A DNA stretch of 64,000 bases, taken from Labrenzia sp. THAF82 (GTDB lineage: Bacteria; Pseudomonadota; Alphaproteobacteria; Rhizobiales; Stappiaceae). A program made the translations under genes and the position numbers. Numbering within the stretch: the stretch's first letter is position 1; the number at the start of each line of letters is the position of its first letter. Where the stretch lies: assembly GCF_009363435.1 (NCBI RefSeq), contig NZ_CP045354.1:4306501-4370500 (forward strand), in the 5' to 3' direction. The notes under the pieces are model-generated. The model saw nothing but the letters and a program-made list of their open reading frames with translations. It was not told the origin of the DNA and made no database searches. This document shows positions 58,365-64,000 of the stretch, piece by piece.

Positions 58365-59810
58365 ATGAAGAAGCTGTTTTTTGCGTTCGTCGCAATGCCA
58401 TTTTTCCTCCCCCTTACCGACGCCTTCAGACAGGAAAGCGCGTCGTATCTGTTCTTAACTTCAGCCTACGCTGACGACGATGATAGCGATAGCGATGGGG
58501 GAGATAGCGACAGCGATGATAGCGACGATGACGACGACGATGATGACAATGACGACCGTAACGACAGCCAGAACCAACGGAGCGGTCAGAGCAGTCAGGG
58601 GAGCCGAAACAGCGGATCGGCGTCAGGCCTCTCTCCATTGCGTCGGCTTTTTGGCGGCCAGAACAGGCAACGTCAGGAACAGACTTCACCCAGACGGGTA
58701 GCTCCGGCTGCGCCTCTGCCTCAATTTGCCTCTTCGGAAATCATCGTTTTCAACATCTCGCCGCAGGACTTGCAAAATCTCCTGGATGACGGCTTCAGTA
58801 TCTTGGAAGAACGCTCGGTTCCGGGCGGCACCGTCCGCTCTCATCGTCTCAGCCCTCCATCCAACACCAGTCTGGAAGACGCGCGTGACGCGGTACGCTC
58901 GCTACCTTCAGGTGGAAATGCTGATTTCAATCACTTCTACCGCCTGGACCGCGGCGAAAACACATGCGTCGGCCAGCATTGCGCTGCCTTTACGTTGATA
59001 GACTGGCCAGATCAGGTTGCCGACCTCTCGAACAAGTGTGAATCCGGGATCCGTATTGGCATGGTCGATACTGGCCTAAACGAAAACCACACCACATTCG
59101 AGGGTGCCAAGATCAAGGTATTCCGATTGGCCGACCAGGAGCGGCCCGCCTCCAAGGCCAGTCACGGAACCGCTGTTGCTGCGATCTTGATCGGACAACC
59201 CGAGACGCGCACACCCGGCCTGCTGCCGGATAGCGAATTGATCGCCGTTGATGCATTCTACCGAAGCGGACGGGATGAAAGGGCCGACGCCTTCACACTT
59301 GTCGATGCTCTTTACAGGCTCGCCGAAGAGCAGGTTTCCGTCATCAATCTCAGCCTGAGCGGACCTGAGAACAGCGTCCTTGCGCTGGCCGTCAATGACA
59401 TTAAGGAGAACCGGGGTATCGCTTTGATTTCGGCGGCTGGCAACAATGGCCCAAGCGCCAAACCCGCTTACCCTGCAGCTTTCTCTGAAGTGTTGGCGGT
59501 AACAGCGGTCGACAAGAACAAACGCATCTATCGACGGGCAAACCGAGGCGATTATGTCGATCTGGCAGCGCCCGGCGTCAATGTATGGTCGGCCGCCTCG
59601 GTAAAGGGAGCAAAGTGGAAAACCGGAACATCATTTGCGGTACCGTTTGTTTCTGCTGCAGCGGCTGTTGCGCGTCAGAACAATCCGGAACTTTCAGTCG
59701 ATGATGTTTTTGAGCTTCTCAAATCAAACGCTGAAGACCTGGGGGAACCCGGCCCCGACCCCGTGTTTGGTGCGGGGCTGCTTTCGGTCTCTGCTCTTTG
59801 TGGAAGCTAG
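58365..59810 (+). CDS. Secreted subtilisin-like (S8) serine protease with Asp-rich N-terminal tract
   Basis: 481 residues. Signal peptide to about residue 36 (ending TSAYA). An extremely acidic low-complexity tract of Asp and Ser/Asn follows at 37-65, then a basic Arg/Gln linker to 120. The protease domain has Asp235 (GMVDTGLN), His267 (SHGTAVA), oxyanion Asn360 (SAAGNNG) and Ser423 (GTSFAVP). Four cysteines (Cys201, 206, 225 and one at the C-terminus) could form disulfides. It faces the ECF sigma gene and is probably its target; a cell-envelope or secretion role is inference. The acid tract may bind Ca2+. Confidence 0.9.
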   Translation: MKKLFFAFVAMPFFLPLTDAFRQESASYLFLTSAYADDDDSDSDGGDSDSDDSDDDDDDDDNDDRNDSQNQRSGQSSQGSRNSGSASGLSPLRRLFGGQNRQRQEQTSPRRVAPAAPLPQFASSEIIVFNISPQDLQNLLDDGFSILEERSVPGGTVRSHRLSPPSNTSLEDARDAVRSLPSGGNADFNHFYRLDRGENTCVGQHCAAFTLIDWPDQVADLSNKCESGIRIGMVDTGLNENHTTFEGAKIKVFRLADQERPASKASHGTAVAAILIGQPETRTPGLLPDSELIAVDAFYRSGRDERADAFTLVDALYRLAEEQVSVINLSLSGPENSVLALAVNDIKENRGIALISAAGNNGPSAKPAYPAAFSEVLAVTAVDKNKRIYRRANRGDYVDLAAPGVNVWSAASVKGAKWKTGTSFAVPFVSAAAAVARQNNPELSVDDVFELLKSNAEDLGEPGPDPVFGAGLLSVSALCGS

Positions 59811-59821
59811 GGTTTTTTTGT

Positions 59822-61357
59822 TCAATCGGTCTTTGGTGCTGAAAGAAACAAGAGTGTCATCCCGGCGTCTTCTGCCAGTTCGCGAACCTTTTTGCCGGTC
59901 GCATTAGTCCGGCAAATTCCGCTGTCCTGAATGATGAGGACTTTCGGCTGACGCAAGAGTGCGCGCGCAAGCCTGATGTTCAAACGATCCGCCTCAGACA
60001 GGCGAGCCGCAGTCCTGCTGTCCCAATCCGACTGAAGTTCAAATATCTCAAACAGACTTTCAGGCACCTCATCAGAGACACCGGATTTCATGCCAAGTAT
60101 TGCGGCCTGTTTAGCGCCAGTTTCTTCCGGAATTCCATTTGCCTGGGAAACCAAGGCAACCGCCCTCCAGATCTCCTTGGCACCCAGAGACGCATAGTCG
60201 ATTTCACCCAGGCGAATGCTGCCGTGCTCTGACGACACCGTTAAACCGGCCAGGCTAAGCGCAAGAAAATGCCGATCCTCCGGGGCAGTCAGCACAATGT
60301 CGTTGCAGGTGGTCGGCTCAATCCACGCCGAGACAGAAGCACCTGATGGCAACCTCAGGTCTGAGATCACGATCGGAGCATGCCAATCTGCCTTGTTGCC
60401 GGGTGCCTTCGATTGAGGTTTCAAAGCAGTAAGGGCGAAAACCCGTGCCAGCTTTTCACGGGCAACTTTGTTGGCTTCATAATATTCAATGCCAGCCGCA
60501 CCCGTCTCGAGTTGCGTTGCCAGGAACGAAAACAACATCAGGAACAAAACAATCGTTTCCGCACTGTCCAGTGACGTAACGACAAACAAACCAACCGCGA
60601 CAGGAAATGTCGCACGGCTGCAGGCTTTCAGGACACCAGACCATGTCGCGCGTTGAATGAGATAACTGCAAACCTTCTCACTACGCCGTGCAAGTCGTCG
60701 CAGAAGCGGTTCAAGCCGGCCATGAAGCAGCAACGGCAAGCGGTCAGGTAACGCCCGGCCAAGAAGCAAAGCCATTCCACCGCGCTTTTGCCTCGACCGG
60801 CGTATGCTGTGCCTGAGCGGCGGCAATGTCGCCAGAAGGGCAAGGCCCCACATCCCGATGACGGCACAAAGCGGTACCAAAAGCGTCGGTTCTGCCAAAA
60901 AAATCCATGTGCCCAGTGTCGCAACCGTTGGAACAAGGGCGATCAGTGCCAAAAGCCCTCTGGAAAGCCACAATTTGATTGCCCCGAGGTCGTTGACGAG
61001 CCTGGTCAGAGACAATCCAACACCAGGGGCCTTGCCGTCAAAGGGCAACAAAAGAGCGTGTCGCGCGTAGGCCAGTCGCACTTCGTGCACGTAAGACAAC
61101 GCAAATCGTTCAGCGTGCCTGTTTTGAAAAATGAAAAGCCCGAGAGCAGAAAAGGCAGCAAGTGTGAAGACTGCCAGGACGGGTTGCCCGAACAGTTCAG
61201 CGTCCTTCCTGAGCAATGAACTCGCACTGACTGAAAGGACGATTGCACCAACCGCCTGTGCGATTCCGGCAGTTACAAGAGCCACGCACATTGCTGTCCG
61301 GCGGGGCTTCCACAATCGTGGAAAGCCCTCGCCTGTGTTCGGTTGAAACTGGCTCAT
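59822..61357 (-). CDS. ABC-exporter-like protein with degenerate ATPase domain
   Basis: 511 residues with the fold of a CydC/CydD-type half transporter: about five to six membrane segments in residues 20-290, then an ATPase-like domain. Walker A is lost (IVLTAPEDRHFLAL at 354-367 in place of GxxGxGKS/T), the signature reads RLSEADRLNIRLARALL (452-468) instead of LSGGQ, and Walker B keeps Asp478 (KVLIIQD) but not the following Glu. The Q-loop Gln405 remains. It should not hydrolyse ATP alone. Overlaps the P-loop NTPase gene by 4 nt. Role unknown. Confidence 0.78.
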   Translation of the reverse strand: MSQFQPNTGEGFPRLWKPRRTAMCVALVTAGIAQAVGAIVLSVSASSLLRKDAELFGQPVLAVFTLAAFSALGLFIFQNRHAERFALSYVHEVRLAYARHALLLPFDGKAPGVGLSLTRLVNDLGAIKLWLSRGLLALIALVPTVATLGTWIFLAEPTLLVPLCAVIGMWGLALLATLPPLRHSIRRSRQKRGGMALLLGRALPDRLPLLLHGRLEPLLRRLARRSEKVCSYLIQRATWSGVLKACSRATFPVAVGLFVVTSLDSAETIVLFLMLFSFLATQLETGAAGIEYYEANKVAREKLARVFALTALKPQSKAPGNKADWHAPIVISDLRLPSGASVSAWIEPTTCNDIVLTAPEDRHFLALSLAGLTVSSEHGSIRLGEIDYASLGAKEIWRAVALVSQANGIPEETGAKQAAILGMKSGVSDEVPESLFEIFELQSDWDSRTAARLSEADRLNIRLARALLRQPKVLIIQDSGICRTNATGKKVRELAEDAGMTLLFLSAPKTD

Positions 61358-62409
61358 CCGGTTGCCGCGTACCGCGGCGATACCACGGTATCCATGATTT
61401 GAGAGACTTTTTCAGCCTGGTGAAATTCCGGCAGGTCATAGGCCGGCAGACCGAGATTTGCAGCAGCTTCCCGTGCTGCAAGCGGAGACCGCAACAAGGC
61501 GCCGGAAATTGCGAGCACGTTGTATCCAAGGTCAGTCAGCTGTTTTGCACCTGCAACCGCGCCCAATGCGTCGCCGGAGGCAAATACAACACCATCGAAG
61601 ACGGACTGGATCAGTTTGCTTTCCGCAATCTGTCTGGTTTCGTCCTGAAACAGGCCATCCGCGATTTCAACGACCGCAAGATCACAATCCGATCTGCTGA
61701 GGGTTCTCAGAAGATTTCGGGTTGAGGCAACGAGGGTATCTAGCGGAACGCCGAATGTGGTCGCCATTCCGGCATCCGTGAAATCAAGGACCTCACTTGC
61801 GCCAGAGTCGCGCATCAGCCAGGGATCCCCGCCTGCGGCGGTTCCTGTGATCTTGAGAGCTCCGACGCGATAGCCGTTCAGTGCAAAGCCCCTGACGAGC
61901 GCCGCCGCAGTTGCCGTCTTGCCGGAATTCATCGATGTTCCGAAGACGCCGAGCACGACAGAAGGCATTGGCCCGGCCAATGTGGGCAACGCGTAAGAGT
62001 TCAAGTTCACTGGACGGCCATTTGACTGACAAAGTACGCCGACGGGTTCGATTGCAGTCGGGCCGGAAAGTTTGTTGTGCCAGGAGACAGCCTTTGATGC
62101 GATGCCACCGGCCGCAACCATATGGCAGGGCTCCAGACTATCTGGAACATAGGATTCGTATTGGTCGGGAGCATATCTATTGCCATAGGCCAGGATAATT
62201 TCGTCGCCGATGTTGAGCTTGGCTTTCCGGCCATTTGGCAACTCGATGCGACCGTGGGAACCGATTTCGGAGACGCGAGCCAGAACGAGGTCGCCGGCTT
62301 GCGGTTTATAGTCAGCGGAAGATACAGCTGCGCAGTCTTGCAGGTCGACGCGGCGCACGGCATATGAGGGCTTTGCTGCCATAATGCGGGCGGGTGAGAT
62401 ATTTTCCAT
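61354..62409 (-). CDS. P-loop NTPase of unknown function (BioD/CobQ-like core)
   Basis: 351 residues; GAGG 8 nt before the ATG. N-terminal domain (to about 150) with a beta-barrel-like segment GDLVLARVSEIGSHGRIELPNG and the block GDEIILAYGNRYAPDQYES. The C-terminal domain has the Walker A GVFGTSMNSGKTATAAALVRG (157-165 core), GALKITGTAAGGDPWLMRDSGASEVLDFTDAG and Walker B-like AVVEIADGLFQDE, like dethiobiotin synthase and related ligases. Family recognised only as a sparse set in actinobacteria and proteobacteria; function not known. ATGA-coupled to the degenerate ABC gene. Confidence 0.75.
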   Translation of the reverse strand: MENISPARIMAAKPSYAVRRVDLQDCAAVSSADYKPQAGDLVLARVSEIGSHGRIELPNGRKAKLNIGDEIILAYGNRYAPDQYESYVPDSLEPCHMVAAGGIASKAVSWHNKLSGPTAIEPVGVLCQSNGRPVNLNSYALPTLAGPMPSVVLGVFGTSMNSGKTATAAALVRGFALNGYRVGALKITGTAAGGDPWLMRDSGASEVLDFTDAGMATTFGVPLDTLVASTRNLLRTLSRSDCDLAVVEIADGLFQDETRQIAESKLIQSVFDGVVFASGDALGAVAGAKQLTDLGYNVLAISGALLRSPLAAREAAANLGLPAYDLPEFHQAEKVSQIMDTVVSPRYAATG

Positions 62410-62645
62410 GTCCGTTTCCTCTTCTGGTCAGACCGCTCTGACGCGGTCATTGAGAGAAACGGGACAGGACCGGGGTTATTCCCTTTGATATCGAGAATTT
62501 GACATTCCCTCATGTTAAGTGAGCGGGATCTCACCGAACCTGCAACTTTTAACCGTATTCTGGTCAGCGTCCCCTTCCAATCGACCGACCGGCTGTTTTA
62601 AACTGTCGCTCTAAATAGATTGGCCACTATGGCTTTGGGCAAGTG

Positions 62646-64000
62646 AATGCATTCAGTTGATATTGCGATGGCGCTGACCTTTCTGGTGATCGCGTCAACC
62701 GTCTTTCTTTACGCCCTTGAACGTTATCCGATTGAAACAATCGCGCTAGGATCCGTTTCCGCGTTTATCGTTATATTTTCGATTATTCCGGTCACATCGC
62801 CGGAAGGCGATCCGATCACAACGGCGGACTTTCTGGCCGGTTTCGCCAATCCGGCACTTATCACCGTTATCTGCCTTTTGATCATCGGTCAGGGACTGTT
62901 TCAGACCGACGCGCTGGAAGGCCCTGCAAAAATTATCGTCCAGATGTCACGGGGCCATTCGGCACGCGCCGCCATTCCAATTCTGATCGTTGTTGCCGTT
63001 CTGAGTGCGTTTTTGAACAACACGCCGGTCGTGGTGATGTTCCTGCCCATTTTGACGGCCGTTGCTGCAACCGTCGGGCAGTCCCCTGCCCGGGTGCTGA
63101 TGCCGCTTTCCTTCATTGCCATCCTTGGTGGCATGACGACACTGATCGGGTCCTCGACCAACCTGCTGGTGGCAAATTATGCGGCTCAAACGTCCGATCT
63201 GAAGCTGACCTTCTTCAGCTTCACGCCCATCGGAATGATCGTCGCGGGGACAGGTGCCATCTATGTGCTGTTTGTGATGCCGCATCTCATGCGCGCTCGC
63301 AAAACAATGGCAGAGGAGTTTCAGGCAACGTCGGGCAAGCAGTTCATTGCTCAGATCGAGATCACTCATGGCCATCCGCTGGTTGGGGTCGAATCCGTGT
63401 CCGGCATGTTTCCCAAGCTCAAGGACATGACGGTCCGACTGGTTCAACGTGGTCAAAAACCAATTCTGCCACCCTTTGAAAATGTCGTGCTGACCCCCGG
63501 TGACACGGTGATTGTTGCAGCGACGCGTGCGGCGCTCGCAAATGCGCTTGCCCGCCGCCAGCCATTGTTGGAGACCGACAGCGAAACCCCGAGCAGTGCC
63601 GAGCGCGAGATCTCGGCGGCTCAGCCCGGGTCGATCAGTTTGTCGGAGGTGGTTGTCGCTCCGGCATCGCGGCTGATGGGCAGAACCTTGCCACAGTCCG
63701 GGTTCTATTCGGAAACCGGCTGCTTGGTAATGGGCATTCAACGGCGCAGCCGCATGCCCCGTATGGCCATGAATGATATCCGTCTGGAAGCCGGCGATGT
63801 CCTTTTGGTCGCTGGAAACGAGGACGAGATCGCGCGACTGCGCGGCAACAGGGATGTGCTGCTGCTCGACTGGTCGACCACCGAGGTGCCAAGGCGGCGC
63901 TATGCTCCTCGGGCTCTTGCAATTTTTGCAATCGTCGTCGCGCTAGCGGCTACTGGCATCGTTCCCATTGTAACCGCGGCAGTCGCCGGCACGTTTGCCA
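62646..64000 (+). CDS. SLC13-type anion/Na+ permease with RCK_C domains (partial, 3' end off window)
   Basis: 451 codons in view. Membrane segments in residues 1-210 with GLFQTDALEGPAKIIVQMS, FLNNTPVVVMFLPIL and GGMTTLIGSSTNLLVANY; then two TrkA-C/RCK_C regulatory domains (about 230-300 and 320-395: VVVAPASRLMGRTLPQSGF ... LEAGDVLLVAGNEDEI); membrane segments resume at the window edge. This is the SLC13/ArsB-NhaD type with an inserted RCK_C pair. Substrate unknown. A 5-codon frame ends in TGATG with the start codon. Confidence 0.88.

Noticed and set aside
58426-58689. Arg/His-rich minus-strand frame opposite the Asp tract
   Set aside because: It arises from the GAC/GAT repeats read in reverse and has no start signals.

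Overview
The window reads as chromosomal DNA of an alphaproteobacterium of the order Hyphomicrobiales, most like the Stappiaceae (Roseibium/Labrenzia group). That assignment is inference from gene order (nusB-ribH-ribE-ribD-nrdR-glyA, yceD-plsX-fabH-ihfA-merR, the ldtP/ldtR pair), GC-rich codon use and frequent 4-nt start/stop overlaps; no rRNA or species marker is present. It is mostly ordinary chromosome with catabolic operons, one small transferred-looking patch and a few unusual genes.

Layout. 1-5825: exopolysaccharide locus, with a cut-off Wzz/GumC gene on the minus strand and, divergently, a GumB/Wza export lipoprotein, a GT4 glycosyltransferase, a polyprenyl-phosphate sugar transferase and a Wzy/ligase membrane protein. 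5877-8550: tRNA-Pro(GGG) followed by an AT-richer patch with an AIPR (abortive phage resistance) gene and the relic of a phage-type DNA cytosine methyltransferase. 8553-15893: a tightly overlapping minus-strand operon (LacI regulator, Pot-type ABC importer, nucleoside hydrolase, adenine deaminase) that looks like purine nucleoside uptake and salvage. 16560-18722: small lipoprotein, aldo/keto reductase, universal stress protein. 18889-27016: sugar operon (ribose-type ABC importer, FGGY pentulose kinase, fucose/arabinose isomerase) with a divergent SGNH hydrolase and ROK repressor; without an aldolase it best fits a D-arabinose to D-ribulose-5-P route. 27128-32558: ArsR/AHSA1 pair, a small unknown protein, a P450, a secreted glycerophosphodiesterase and a large unknown protein.

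32595-49913 is the conserved core: merR, ihfA, fabH, plsX, yceD, ubiquinol-cytochrome c chaperone, bamE, hppA, an MFS transporter, thiL, nusB, ribH, ribE, ribD, nrdR, glyA, a small conserved protein, and the L,D-transpeptidase ldtP with its MarR regulator ldtR. 50067-53745 is a valine degradation operon (acyl-CoA dehydrogenase, 3-hydroxyisobutyryl-CoA hydrolase, membrane protein, mmsB) with a LiuR-like box upstream. 53979-56940 holds hemB translationally coupled to a threonine dehydratase, then an RDD protein.

56961-62409 is the most unusual part. An ECF sigma/anti-sigma pair faces an Asp-rich secreted subtilase, and two overlapping ECF-type promoters of the same architecture lie between them. 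Next to it are two coupled genes: a P-loop NTPase of unknown function and an ABC-exporter-like protein whose Walker A and signature motifs have been lost. The window ends inside an SLC13-type transporter with RCK_C domains.
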